Assembly: GCF_001563265.1 (NCBI RefSeq)
Contig: NZ_CP005083.1
Location: 2,173,001-2,237,000, forward strand
DNA: 64,000 bases
From: Sphingobium sp. TKS
GTDB lineage: Bacteria; Pseudomonadota; Alphaproteobacteria; Sphingomonadales; Sphingomonadaceae
Reading direction: 5' to 3'
The translations under genes and the position numbers were made by a program. Of this stretch, positions 24,675-34,157 are shown piece by piece; within the stretch, counting starts at the first letter, position 1, and every line of letters begins with the position of its first letter. The notes under the pieces are model-generated. The model was not told where the DNA came from. It did not search any database and saw nothing but the letters and a program-made list of their open reading frames with translations.

Positions 24675-27600
24675 TGGCGGTCTACGTCGAGCTTCAGGTC
24701 ACAAGCCACTTTTCGTTCCTGCGCGGCGCGTCCTCACCCGAGGAGCTGTTCGCCGCGGCGGCGTTGCAGGGCCATAAGGCGCTTGGCCATGCCGATTGGG
24801 GGAGCGTCGCCGGCGTCGTCCGGGGCTGGGAAGGGCAAAAAGCGACCGGCGTCCGCATGATTCCCGGTGCGCGGGTTGAGCTGACCGATGGCCGCGCGCT
24901 GCTGTTCTACCCCACGACACGCCCGGCCTGGTCGCGGCTCACCCGGTTGCTGACGGCGGGCAAGACACGCGGCGGCAAGGGCTGCTGCATCCTCGACTGG
25001 AGCGACGTCGTCGCCCACGCCGACGGGCTGATCGCGATCCTCGTGCCGGACTTGCCGGACGACACGACCGCCGCGCATCTTGGCGAGCTGCGCGAGGTGT
25101 TCGGCGCGCGCGGCTATCTGGCGCTGTCGCTGCGGCGCCGGCCGGACGATGCCGAGCGACTGCACCGACTCGATGCAATGGCCCGCGATGCGGGGATGCG
25201 CGGCGTCGCGACCGGCGATGTCCTCTATCACGCGGCCGAGCGGCGGCCGTTGCAGGACGTCATGACCGCGATCCGCGAGAAGACCACCATCGATGCGCTC
25301 GGGTTCAGGCGCGAGCGGCATATGGACCGTGACCTGAAGGCGCCGGCCGAGATGGAGCGTCGGTTCGCGGCTTTCCCCGATGCGATCCAGGCAAGCGCCG
25401 ATATCGCCGCGCAATGCCGGTTCGACCTTGGCGAGATCCAGTATCAATATCCCTATGAGCAGGTGATGGCCGGCCGGACGGCGCAGGAAGCGCTCGCCGC
25501 GCTGACCGAGGAAGCCGCCGCGCGGATGTTTCCCGATGGCCTTCACCCAGGCTATCGCGGCCAGATCGATCACGAACTGCGGCTGATCGATCAGCTTGGC
25601 TACGCGCCCTATTTCCTGACCGTCAACGCGATCGTCGCCGAGAGCCGGCGGCGCGGCATTCTGTGTCAGGGACGGGGCTCGGCCGCCAATAGCTGCGTCT
25701 GCTACATGCTCGGCATCACCTCGATCGATCCGATCAAGCACGAGCTGTTGTTCGAACGGTTCGTGAGCGGAGAGCGCAAGGAACCACCTGACATCGACGT
25801 CGATTTCGAGCATGAGCGGCGCGAAGAGATCATCCAGTGGATCTACGAGACCTACGGCCGCCACCGCTCGGCGCTGACCGCGGTCATCACCCGCTACCGC
25901 ACGCGCGGCGCGGTCGCCGAGGTCGGCAAGGCGCTCGGCCTGCCGCGCGATCTCACCAAGATGCTGACCGGCCTGGTGTGGGGCTGGTCGATGGACGGCA
26001 TCCCGGACGAACAGATCGCCTCGCTCAACCTCAATGCCGAGGATCACCGCCTCAAGCTGACGCTCGAGCTGGCCCGCCAGCTCGTCGGCACGCCGCGTCA
26101 CCTTTCGCAGCATCCCGGCGGGTTTGTGCTCACCCAGGAGCGATTGGACGACCTCGTGCCGATCGAGCCGGCGCGGATGGAAGACCGTCAGATCATCGAA
26201 TGGGACAAGGATGATATCGACGCCTTGAAGTTCATGAAGGTGGACGTCCTGGGGCTCGGGATGCTTGGCTGCATGAACCGCGCCTTCAATCTCCTGAAGG
26301 AGATGAAGGGAATCAAGGTCGGAATGGCCGACCTGCAGGACGATGACCCGGGCGTCTATGCGATGATCCAGAAGGCCGATACCTTGGGCGTCTTCCAGAT
26401 CGAGTCCCGTGCGCAGATGTCGATGCTGCCGCGGATCAAGCCGAACAAATTCTACGATCTGGTCATCGAGGTCGCGATCGTCCGGCCTGGACCGATCCAG
26501 GGCGATATGGTCCATCCCTATCTCCGTCGCCGCGAAGGCAAGGAGAAGCCCGAATACCCCAAGCCGGAACTCCGCGCCGTGCTCGAGAAGACGCTGGGCG
26601 TGCCGCTGTTTCAGGAGCAGGCGATGAAGGTCGCGATCGTGGGTGCGGGCTTCACGCCCGCCGAGGCCGATCAGCTGCGCCGCGCAATGGCGACGTTCAA
26701 GCTCACCGGCGGCGTCAGCCATTTCTACGACAAGCTCGTCGGCGGCATGGTGGAGCGCGGATACCCACAAGACTTCGCGGAGCGCACCTTCAAGCAGATC
26801 GAGGGATTCGGCAGCTATGGCTTTCCCGAGAGTCACGCCGCATCGTTCGCCAAGATTGCCTATGCGTCATGCTGGGTGAAGCATCACCATCCCGACGTCT
26901 TCTGCGCGGCCTTGCTCAATGCGCAGCCGATGGGCTTCTATGCGCCCGCGCAAATCGTGAAGGACGCGCGCAACCACGGTATCGAGGTGCGTCCGGTGTC
27001 GATCAACGACAGCCATTGGGATTGCACGCTCGAGGCGACCGGCGGTCGTTATATGGCGGTGCGGCTCGGGTTCCGGCAGGTGCGCGGGCTCGCCAATCTT
27101 CACGGTGCGGCGATCGTCGGCGCGCGCGGGCCGGCACCCTATGAGAGCGTCGAGGAAGTATGGCGCCGCGCCGCTGTGCCGCGCGCTGCGATCGAGCGAC
27201 TGGCCGAGGCAGATGCCTTCCACTGCATCGCCGAGAACCGGCGGCAGGGATTGTGGAAGGTGAAGGGTCTGGGCGAAGCGCCGCTGCCGCTGTTCGTGGC
27301 GGCCGACGAGCGCGACGCCAAGTTCAGCCCCGAAGGGCTGGAGCCATTGGTGGCGCTCCGCCCGATGAGCGATGGCCGCGAAGTGGTCAAGGACTATCGT
27401 GCGCTCCAGCTCTCGCTGCGCGGCTATCCGGTGAGCTTCCTGCGCGGCCAGCTCGACGCGATGAAGATCGCGCGATGTGTCGATCTCCCGACCATCCGCG
27501 ATGGCCGCAATGTCGAGGTCGCCGGCGTGGTCCTTGTTCGACAGCGCCCCGGTTCAGCCAAGGGCGTGCTGTTCGTAACGATCGAGGATGAGACCGGCAT

Positions 27601-27937
27601 CGCCAACGGCATCCTCTGGCCCGATCGGTTCGAGATCTACCGCCGACAGGTCATGTCCGCTTCGATGATCGCGATCAGAGGGCGCCTCCAGAAGGAGGGA
27701 GAGATCATCCACATCATTTGCGACCGCATCACCGACCATAACGCCATGCTCCGTTCGATCGGGCGAATGGATTTCGCGGTGGCGCAAGCACGCGGCGATG
27801 GCTCGAAGAATGGCGGCGGTCCCGATCCGCGCGATCCCGCATGGAGCCCGCGCGGCCGTGTATTGGCTTCGCCGCCCTATGGCAGCGCAGCCGAGCAAGA
27901 AGAGATTCTGCGCGTCCGCAGCCATGACTTTCATTGA
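24674..27937 (+). CDS. dnaE2: DnaE2, error-prone DNA polymerase III alpha
   Basis: A 1087-residue C-family polymerase, usual length. The N-terminal PHP domain begins [20 protein letters not shown]. Catalytic aspartates lie in [15 protein letters not shown] (near residue 375) and in the [16 protein letters not shown] region. [28 protein letters not shown] and [16 protein letters not shown] are family hallmarks. The C-terminal OB domain has [17 protein letters not shown]. It carries out the mutagenic bypass step of the SOS mutasome. It is the last gene of the imuA-imuB-dnaE2 operon. Confidence 0.96.
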   Translation: MAVYVELQVTSHFSFLRGASSPEELFAAAALQGHKALGHADWGSVAGVVRGWEGQKATGVRMIPGARVELTDGRALLFYPTTRPAWSRLTRLLTAGKTRGGKGCCILDWSDVVAHADGLIAILVPDLPDDTTAAHLGELREVFGARGYLALSLRRRPDDAERLHRLDAMARDAGMRGVATGDVLYHAAERRPLQDVMTAIREKTTIDALGFRRERHMDRDLKAPAEMERRFAAFPDAIQASADIAAQCRFDLGEIQYQYPYEQVMAGRTAQEALAALTEEAAARMFPDGLHPGYRGQIDHELRLIDQLGYAPYFLTVNAIVAESRRRGILCQGRGSAANSCVCYMLGITSIDPIKHELLFERFVSGERKEPPDIDVDFEHERREEIIQWIYETYGRHRSALTAVITRYRTRGAVAEVGKALGLPRDLTKMLTGLVWGWSMDGIPDEQIASLNLNAEDHRLKLTLELARQLVGTPRHLSQHPGGFVLTQERLDDLVPIEPARMEDRQIIEWDKDDIDALKFMKVDVLGLGMLGCMNRAFNLLKEMKGIKVGMADLQDDDPGVYAMIQKADTLGVFQIESRAQMSMLPRIKPNKFYDLVIEVAIVRPGPIQGDMVHPYLRRREGKEKPEYPKPELRAVLEKTLGVPLFQEQAMKVAIVGAGFTPAEADQLRRAMATFKLTGGVSHFYDKLVGGMVERGYPQDFAERTFKQIEGFGSYGFPESHAASFAKIAYASCWVKHHHPDVFCAALLNAQPMGFYAPAQIVKDARNHGIEVRPVSINDSHWDCTLEATGGRYMAVRLGFRQVRGLANLHGAAIVGARGPAPYESVEEVWRRAAVPRAAIERLAEADAFHCIAENRRQGLWKVKGLGEAPLPLFVAADERDAKFSPEGLEPLVALRPMSDGREVVKDYRALQLSLRGYPVSFLRGQLDAMKIARCVDLPTIRDGRNVEVAGVVLVRQRPGSAKGVLFVTIEDETGIANGILWPDRFEIYRRQVMSASMIAIRGRLQKEGEIIHIICDRITDHNAMLRSIGRMDFAVAQARGDGSKNGGGPDPRDPAWSPRGRVLASPPYGSAAEQEEILRVRSHDFH

Positions 27938-28010
27938 TAGAGCGAGCGAAGCCACGCAATCCTGGGCATGCTTCTGCCGCGATCATGTTCGACGATCGCC
28001 GAGCGTGCGC

Positions 28011-29987
28011 TCAGGATATTCTCGCGTTCAGGGTAGGCAGTTCCGCCACCAGCTCGCGCGCCAGTCCATTGAGCATCGTCCTGACCTCCTCATGCTCCTC
28101 GGGCGACCAGCGTTCGAGGATATGCGCCAACCACGCGCGATAGCCTGCGATGATGTTCTCGAAGATCGCGCGGCCGGCATCCGAGACCGCAAGGCGGCCC
28201 TCGCGCGCGCGCCTCAGCAAACCCCGGTCGACAAGTCGGCCGGCGATCGGCCCCAGAGATCCTTCGCCCAGGTTCGCCGGTAATGCTTGCGGAGCCCGAC
28301 AGAGCTGTACGAGCAGCCACATCTCATCCGGTGCGAGCGAGATTCCGCGTCGTTCGGCGATGCGGCGATATGTCTCCCAGCGATGCTCCCGCCGGCCCAG
28401 GCGCGTCACGATCAGCTCGAGCTCGTCCAGCGAGGTCGCGTCATGCGGCATTGCGAAGCTCTCGCCGATTGTCTCCGACCGCTCGCCATCCCGCAGCGGC
28501 ACCTCCTTCAGGAACCAGGTCAGCAGGAAAGCGAATGCTGCGATCACCGCCGCCGACAGGAACACGGGGTGCAGCGCTGCGGTGAATACCTCAAGATAGA
28601 CATGGCGAACGCCCGGCGGCAGCGCGGCGATCGCCACAGCATCGCTCGCCGTCGGCAGCCTGGCACCCGCCGGCATGCGGCTGGCGAGCCCGCTCGCCAG
28701 GTTCGCGGCGAAGATCGCGCCGAACAGCGACACGCCGACCGAGCCGCCGGTCGAGCGAAACAAGGTCGTGCCAGACGTGGCGACGCCCAGATTCCGGTAG
28801 TCGATAGCGTTCTGGACGGCCAGGACCAGCACCTGCATGACCATGCCGAGCCCAAGGCCGAGCACCAGCATGTAAGCGGGCGCCACCCAGATGCTGCTCG
28901 CTACGCCGAGCGTGGAGAGCAAGCCCAGACCGACCGTCATCACCGCGGTGCCGATGATAGGAAACAGCCGATAGCGCCCGATCCGGCTGATGATCTGCCC
29001 GCTGGCGATCGAGGTCACGAGCACGCCCCCCATCATCGGCGTCAACTGCAAACCGGCGGTGGACGGGCTCACGCCCTTCACCACCTGCAGATAGATCGGC
29101 ATGTATGTGACCGAGCCGAACATCGCCAGGCCGACGATGAACCCGACCGCGCAGGCGATGAGGAAGGTTGGGTTGGCGAAGAGCGGCAGCGGCAGGATCG
29201 GCTCTGCGGCACGGCGTTCGACCATGATGAAGCCAGCCAGCGCGACCAGTGCGACCCCCGCCAGCCCCAGGCTCATAGGGGAATCCCAGGGATAGGTATG
29301 GCCGCCAAGGCTGGTGAATAGGACAAGCGCCGTCAGAAAAGTTGCCATCAGCGCGGCCCCGGTCACGTCGATCGCTGGTCGCCGCCGCTCGGCGGGCGAG
29401 GTGAAGGCGACGGCGATCACGCCCAGCGCCAGGAGGCCCAGCGGCAAATTTATGTAGAAGATCCAGCGCCAGCTCAGATGCTCGACAAAGAAGCCACCGA
29501 TCAACGGTCCGAGCACGGTCGACAGCCCGAACACGCCACCAAAAAAGCCTTGGTATCGGCCCCGGTCGCGCGGCGGGATGATGTCGCCGATCGCCGCCAT
29601 AGTCGTCACCATCAGCCCGCCCCCGCCGAGTCCCTGAAGCGCGCGGAACGCGATCAGCGCGCCCATGGAGCGGCTGAGCCCGCACAGTGCCGAGCCGGCC
29701 AGAAACAACAGGATTGCGCCCTGGAGCACGATCTTGCGCCCGAACAGGTCGCCCAGCTTGCCATAGAGCGGGGTGACGATGGTGGTCGCCAGCATATAGG
29801 CGGTGACGATCCACGAAAGGTGCGCGAGCCCGCCAAACTCGCCAACGATCGTCGGCAGCGCCGTCGACACGATCGTCTGATCGAGTGAAGCCAGCAGCAT
29901 CACCAGCATCAGCGCCCCGAAAATCAGTCGCACCGATTGTGGCGGCGCTGCGGGCGCCGTCGGCGTGACCGATGTCTCCTTGAGCAT
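28011..29987 (-). CDS. DHA2-type MFS multidrug exporter fused to a winged-helix (MarR-like) tail
   Basis: A 658-residue protein. Residues 20-505 form a 14-helix DHA2/EmrB-type proton-coupled exporter: TM1 LVMLLASLDQTIVSTALPTI, motif A GKLGDLFGRK (75-84), motif C-like GLSTVLGPLIGGFF. After the last helix a 140-residue soluble domain follows: LIVTRLGRREHRWETYRRIA, SLAPDEMWLLVQLC, RLVDRGLLRRAREGRLAVSD and a terminal helix. This has the layout of a MarR-type winged helix and is presumably cytoplasmic. Whether it binds DNA, a ligand or a partner is unknown. The converging dnaE2 gene ends 73 bases away. Confidence 0.85.
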   Translation of the reverse strand: MLKETSVTPTAPAAPPQSVRLIFGALMLVMLLASLDQTIVSTALPTIVGEFGGLAHLSWIVTAYMLATTIVTPLYGKLGDLFGRKIVLQGAILLFLAGSALCGLSRSMGALIAFRALQGLGGGGLMVTTMAAIGDIIPPRDRGRYQGFFGGVFGLSTVLGPLIGGFFVEHLSWRWIFYINLPLGLLALGVIAVAFTSPAERRRPAIDVTGAALMATFLTALVLFTSLGGHTYPWDSPMSLGLAGVALVALAGFIMVERRAAEPILPLPLFANPTFLIACAVGFIVGLAMFGSVTYMPIYLQVVKGVSPSTAGLQLTPMMGGVLVTSIASGQIISRIGRYRLFPIIGTAVMTVGLGLLSTLGVASSIWVAPAYMLVLGLGLGMVMQVLVLAVQNAIDYRNLGVATSGTTLFRSTGGSVGVSLFGAIFAANLASGLASRMPAGARLPTASDAVAIAALPPGVRHVYLEVFTAALHPVFLSAAVIAAFAFLLTWFLKEVPLRDGERSETIGESFAMPHDATSLDELELIVTRLGRREHRWETYRRIAERRGISLAPDEMWLLVQLCRAPQALPANLGEGSLGPIAGRLVDRGLLRRAREGRLAVSDAGRAIFENIIAGYRAWLAHILERWSPEEHEEVRTMLNGLARELVAELPTLNARIS

Positions 29988-30071
29988 GCGAACGCGATTC
30001 CCTCTCCGTTGCTACGCTCTTCCTCGGGGTCTACCGCTTGTCCTTCAAGAGCAAGTTGGGAGACAAACCGG

Positions 30072-30800
30072 ATGCCCACAGAAACCCTGACCTATTCGGC
30101 CGATGGGCTCAAGATGAAGAGCGACCTTTATATCGACGCTTCACGCGCCGGGCCTCGCCCTGGCGTGCTTGTGTTTCCCGAAGCCTTCGGGCTCGGCGAT
30201 CATGCGAGGTCGCGCGCAGAGCGGCTTGCCGCGCTTGGCTATGTCGCCTTGGCCTGTGACCTTCACGGCCAGGGCAAGGAGTTTGACGCCCTGGACGCCG
30301 TGATGGGGCTGATCAATCCACTGCGCGATGATCCGAGTCGAACGCGCGCCCGCGCACGTGGCGGGCTGGACGCGCTGCTTGCGCGGCCGGAGGTCGATGC
30401 CACGCGGGTGGCTGCGATCGGCTATTGCTTCGGTGGCACGATGGCGCTCGAGTTGGCGCGGGACGGCGCCGCCATCGTCGGTGCCGTCGGCTTTCACAGC
30501 GGGTTGGCGACCGTCGCGCCGGAGGATGCCAAGGCGATCAAGGGCAAGGTGCTCGTCTGCATCGGTGCCGATGATCCCGGCATCGACGCAGCGCAGCGCG
30601 CGGCCTTCGAAGCGGAGATGCGGGCAGGCGGCGTCGACTGGCAGATGAACCTTTATGGCGGCGTCGTCCACAGCTTTACCAACCCGGCGGCCGATCGCCT
30701 CGGGCGGCCGGACTTCGCCCGCTACGATCCCAAGGCGGATGCGCGATCCTGGGCCGAGATGCGCGCATTCTTCGACGAGATATTCGGCGAAGCCGCATGA
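30072..30800 (+). CDS. Dienelactone hydrolase family protein
   Basis: A 242-residue alpha/beta hydrolase. The nucleophile is Cys119 in the elbow GYCFGG, the acid is the Asp in IGADDPGID, and the His is in GGVVHSFTNP, the cysteine-type triad of dienelactone hydrolases. The N-terminus PRPGVLVFPEAFGLGDHAR is typical of the group. The substrate may be a lactone or ester other than dienelactone. GGGAGA lies nine bases before the ATG. It probably shares an operon with the FMN reductase gene 34 bases downstream. Confidence 0.88.
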   Translation: MPTETLTYSADGLKMKSDLYIDASRAGPRPGVLVFPEAFGLGDHARSRAERLAALGYVALACDLHGQGKEFDALDAVMGLINPLRDDPSRTRARARGGLDALLARPEVDATRVAAIGYCFGGTMALELARDGAAIVGAVGFHSGLATVAPEDAKAIKGKVLVCIGADDPGIDAAQRAAFEAEMRAGGVDWQMNLYGGVVHSFTNPAADRLGRPDFARYDPKADARSWAEMRAFFDEIFGEAA

Positions 30801-30834
30801 CCTTTCAAAACACCGCTGGCCGGGAGTTCCTAAA

Positions 30835-31392
30835 ATGACGGCGATCGCAGTTTTCGTCGGAAGCATTCGCAAGCAATCCATCAACCAGCGCCTCGCGCGC
30901 GCCGTCGAAGCGCTGGCGGGCAAGCGGTTCGAATTCAGCTATGTCGATATCGGCGGCCTGCCGCACTACAATGAGGATTTGTGGTCGGACCCGCCGGAAA
31001 GCGTCCAGACGCTCAAACGAACGATCGAGGCGAGCGACGGCGTGCTGTTCGTCACGCCCGAGTACAACCGGTCGATACCAGGCATCCTCAAGAATGCGAT
31101 CGACTGGGGATCGCGACCGACGGGTAAGAGCAGCTGGATCGGAAAGCCGTCCGCGATCATGGGCGCCTCGCCAGGCGCGGTCGGCACCGCGGTAGCCCAG
31201 TCCCATCTGCGCAACACGCTCTTGGTTCTCGACGTCGTGCTGATGGGCCAACCCGAGGCTTATCTGCAGCTCAAGCCGGACGCGATCGCCGACGACCTCA
31301 CCATCGCGGACGATCATTTGCGCATCTTGCTCGAGCGGCAGCTGGACGCCTTCGAGGCGTGGATCGGGCGCGTCCGGCGCTGGCACGGCTGA
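30835..31392 (+). CDS. NADPH-dependent FMN reductase-type flavoprotein
   Basis: A 185-residue flavodoxin-fold reductase (ChrR/YieF/SsuE-like). The FMN phosphate loop is FVGSIRKQSINQRLA, followed by DIGGLPHYNEDL and the diagnostic LFVTPEYNRSIPGILKNAID. It is expected to reduce quinones, chromate or free flavin with NADPH. Downstream of the dienelactone hydrolase gene on the same strand. Confidence 0.9.
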   Translation: MTAIAVFVGSIRKQSINQRLARAVEALAGKRFEFSYVDIGGLPHYNEDLWSDPPESVQTLKRTIEASDGVLFVTPEYNRSIPGILKNAIDWGSRPTGKSSWIGKPSAIMGASPGAVGTAVAQSHLRNTLLVLDVVLMGQPEAYLQLKPDAIADDLTIADDHLRILLERQLDAFEAWIGRVRRWHG

Positions 31393-31592
31393 GACACTAT
31401 CGTTACGAATGGAGGCTCGCCGCGCGTTTCAATACAGCCCGCAGCCAAGCTCATGGACACCCTCCTCGCGTTCGGCGGAGCTGCCGCCACCGATGATCCG
31501 CGCGGTCGCAACGCGCGCGCTTCCAATGACTGATCCTCACGCTATGGTCTGATGGCGGGAGGGTGCGAGTCAAAAACTGGAAGGACAAGGAC

Positions 31593-32117
31593 ATGGCCAG
31601 AGCCGCCAGATCGAAAGCAACGCCACAAACGGTGGAAGGCGACGGCAATACGCTCAATACGAGCGTGGACAGCAATGTCCGCGAAAAGGTCGCCGAAGCG
31701 CTGACGAAAGCAGTCGCCGATAGTTACACGCTGTACGCCAAGACCTTGGGGGTTCACTGGAATGTGCAGGGCCCGAGCTTCTACGGCCTCCATAAACTGA
31801 CTGACGCGCAATATAATGAGCTGCACCAGGCGGCGGACGCGCTGGCGGAACGCATCCGTGCGTTGGGCAAGCTTGCCCCGACCGGCAGCGAGACATTCCG
31901 TGCGCTCACGGTGATCGAGAACGAGACGCCGCACAGGCCGACCCCGGAGATGATCGCGGAGCTGGCCAGGGACAATGAGACGGTGGCGCGGCGGATGAGC
32001 GAGTTCGCCGAACTCGCCGACGAGGCCGGCGATCTGTTCACCCATGACATGCTCGTGGCGCGCATCGGCGTTCATGAAGAGAATGCATGGATGTTGCGCT
32101 CAAGTCTCGGCGAATAG
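31593..32117 (+). CDS. dps: Dps-family DNA-protecting ferritin
   Basis: A 174-residue Dps protein that stores iron using hydrogen peroxide and protects DNA. The inter-subunit ferroxidase site is visible: His55 (in LGVHWNVQG), His67 and Asp71 (LHKLTDAQYNELHQ), with Glu/Asp residues on the following helix. A lysine- and arginine-containing N-terminal tail (ARAARSKATPQT) may contact DNA. The ATG at 31593 is preceded by GGAAGGACAAGG. A frame from 31563 would add 10 residues without a ribosome site. Confidence 0.92.
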   Translation: MARAARSKATPQTVEGDGNTLNTSVDSNVREKVAEALTKAVADSYTLYAKTLGVHWNVQGPSFYGLHKLTDAQYNELHQAADALAERIRALGKLAPTGSETFRALTVIENETPHRPTPEMIAELARDNETVARRMSEFAELADEAGDLFTHDMLVARIGVHEENAWMLRSSLGE

Positions 32118-32146
32118 TCCTCGGGCGGCGCGGGCGAGCGAGGCGC

Positions 32147-32287
32147 ATGGTCATCGATCCCGACCGGTTCGACGAGGCGGTGCTCGCACTCCGGTGGCCG
32201 AAGCTGCTGCCGCTTCCGTGGTTCGCGATCATCCTGCTTATGGCCGCGTCCGCCGGAGGCGGCCTGACGGCAGCGCGGCCAGCCTGA
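32147..32287 (+). CDS. Small protein with DUF6429-like start and a hydrophobic tail, doubtful
   Basis: A 46-residue frame. MVIDPDRFDEAVLAL resembles the first residues of DUF6429 proteins (D-x2-x-IDEAVLAL). The family continuation is replaced by a transmembrane-like segment (PLPWFAIILLMAASAGGGL). It may be the junction of two decayed genes rather than a working gene. It lies 30 bases after dps. Confidence 0.3.
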   Translation: MVIDPDRFDEAVLALRWPKLLPLPWFAIILLMAASAGGGLTAARPA

Positions 32288-32412
32288 TGCTGCGCTTGAT
32301 GCGATCAAAGGCAGGAGAAAGCTGGGTGCTGCGTCGTTACGGGCGGCCTCGCGCCGTCTGGCGCTAATGTCTCGGCCCACCTCTCGGCCATTGACGCATG
32401 TCAGGATGGGGC

Positions 32413-33063
32413 ATGGCTGACGAAGACCTGGTGGCCGATCCCCGCATCGTGGCGACATGGATCAAAGGATGGACGCTCGCCCGTGAAACTCCACCCCCCG
32501 TCGAGGATCACGGCGGATTCCGTGTGGATGTCGGCTGGCCGCAACAGCGGGTCCGCTACGTCTTTCCCCGCATCTCGCCAGCGATGCGCGAGCTAGCGGC
32601 GGGGATCACTGAGCCTTGGGTCTTTGTGAAAGCCTGTGCCACCCCAAGCGCGATGCGGGCCGCGCTGCCAAACCGCTGGGCCATTCAGCCGCCGGGCTTC
32701 ATGATGACCTGTTGCGGCCAGATGGCCGGCGGGGCCCCGCCTGATGGCTATTCGCTCGATGCGACGGACCCTATGCCGCTCGCGGTCGTGAAGGCGCTCG
32801 CTTCAAGCGGCGAGCTGGCGGCGATCGGGCGCGTCGTCCGCGTCGGCGAGTTCGCCATATATGATCGGATTGAAACCACCGCGGCGCATAGACGACGCGG
32901 GCTCGGCCGCGCTGTCATGAAGAAGCTCGAAACGATCGCGCGAGGTGCCGGCGCGACGCGGGGCGTATTGGTCGCCACGGCTGATGGCCGGGGCCTCTAT
33001 GAAGCTTTGGGCTGGGAGCTACTTTCGCTTTACACCACCGCCGTCATTCCACCGCCGGCATGA
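32413..33063 (+). CDS. GNAT-family N-acetyltransferase
   Basis: A 216-residue protein. The C-terminal half carries the GNAT acetyl-CoA loop AAHRRRGLGRAVMKKLE with R-x2-G-x-G and the closing strand GRGLYEALGWELLSLYTTAV. The N-terminal half (WIKGWTLARETPPPVEDHGG, FRVDVGWPQQRVRYVFP) is found in uncharacterised sphingomonad acetyltransferases. The start at 32413 is six bases after AGGA; a second ATG at 32398 is in frame. Fragments of a paralogue lie at 17.9 and 20.4 kb. The substrate is unknown. Confidence 0.82.
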   Translation: MADEDLVADPRIVATWIKGWTLARETPPPVEDHGGFRVDVGWPQQRVRYVFPRISPAMRELAAGITEPWVFVKACATPSAMRAALPNRWAIQPPGFMMTCCGQMAGGAPPDGYSLDATDPMPLAVVKALASSGELAAIGRVVRVGEFAIYDRIETTAAHRRRGLGRAVMKKLETIARGAGATRGVLVATADGRGLYEALGWELLSLYTTAVIPPPA

Positions 33064-33082
33064 GCCGATCGCGCTGCGAGCG

Positions 33083-33388
33083 TCAGCGCTGGCTGCATTT
33101 GAGGTCCATGGCTCGCCGATCAAGGTCGGAGAGGGTGCCGCCGATCCTCGCCGACTCGTCATCCAAACAACGCTGCTTAGGCGTGCGATCGTCCCGCTCC
33201 ACTGGCACGACATACACGCCGTAAGGATATGCCGGCGTGGTGATGATGCGCCCTTGCGGCTTGGCATCGTGGCCGACCGTCATCGTCGAGCTGACGGGCG
33301 GTTTTGCGGAAAGCGGCGTGGCCGCGATCGCAAGCAACGTCATTACTATCGCCTGAGCGGTCGATCTATTCCGTGACATAGGCAGCAT
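33083..33388 (-). CDS. Small secreted protein, unknown
   Basis: A 101-residue protein with a signal peptide (AQAIVMTLLAIAATPLSA, cleavage likely after ATPLSA). The mature part is hydrophilic with one conserved-looking stretch, ITTPAYPYGVYVVPVERDD, and two cysteines (RCLDDES, LKCSQR) that could form a disulfide. The start is 33388 or the Met at 33379. No family is recognised. It converges with the GNAT gene. Confidence 0.55.
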   Translation of the reverse strand: MLPMSRNRSTAQAIVMTLLAIAATPLSAKPPVSSTMTVGHDAKPQGRIITTPAYPYGVYVVPVERDDRTPKQRCLDDESARIGGTLSDLDRRAMDLKCSQR

Positions 33389-33410
33389 ATTGCCCCGAGT
33401 GGGCCTCGTA

Positions 33411-33690
33411 TCAAGTTAACGAGCGAATCCAGTTCAGCACGCGCGCCACCGCGCCCGGCCTCCCGTCACCGGGCCGCGGGTCATAGGGGCGGCCGGTCAT
33501 ACGGGTGGGTAGTGCGGGTCGAATAATGATGCGCCTTCGTCGCGGCGGTCTCCAGCGTGCCGCCATTTTTCGAATAGGTGCTAATGCCGGTCGCGCGGAG
33601 CGAAGGGTTGCCGATCGCCCTCGCAATCCCGGCCGCGCCTGTCTGCCCAACCGAAGGGGGCAGCCATGAGGTATCCATAAAAGGATTGCG
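33411..33690 (-). pseudogene. C-terminal remnant of a tyrosine recombinase (integrase)
   Basis: The minus strand reads SLRATGISTYSKNGGTLETA then ATKAHHYSTRTTHPYDR, matching the end of integrases of the form RATGI-x2-YLKNGGTLE-x-A-x2-M-x-H-x-STRTT-x-YDR, with the catalytic Arg, His position and Tyr. A short repeat of TATGACC shifts the frame, after which YDPRPGDGRPGAVARVLNWI continues in another frame. The N-terminal 80 percent is missing. Confidence 0.7.
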
Positions 33691-34157
33691 CTCCCGTCAG
33701 TTGACCTCGCCCAAGCTCGGCATCGGGATCCTCGCGCGGGATGAGGACCCACATGGGTCGTATGCGGCCGGGTGGCCCCAGGCGACCCCGCTCGTCGCAC
33801 CAGCAGGCCGACAGATCGCGGAGTACGAGAAAGTCGCCGGCCATCGCTAGAGGCTCTCGGCACAGGCAGCGGATTCGACCTCCAGGGTACCGACACCGCG
33901 AGACTGCGAGAACGCGGCGGGACGGGTCCGGCCAAGCGCCTGGCGATAGAGCGTGCTGGCCCCTTGGCTGATCGCCACGGCGCGTTCGGGCGGGCATGCG
34001 CGCAAGGGTAGGGGGCAGCGATCATGCGTTGCGATGCGGATGGGCGCCTCCGACGGTGGCTCTAACCCAAGGGCGGGCGGCCGACCGACCATTGGGCGCA
34101 GGGCGCCTGGCTGGATCTCCATCGCAGCGCCGACGATGGCGTGGCGACCGGGCATGG
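33691..34157. other. Region without a recognisable gene
   Basis: Several frames are open on the minus strand, but none has a clear start, ribosome site or family match. Given the integrase remnant next to it, this is probably decayed mobile-element DNA. Confidence 0.4.

Noticed and set aside
24734..26836. 700-codon open frame antisense to dnaE2
   Set aside because: Shadow frame caused by high GC; no family features, and dnaE2 on the other strand is certain.
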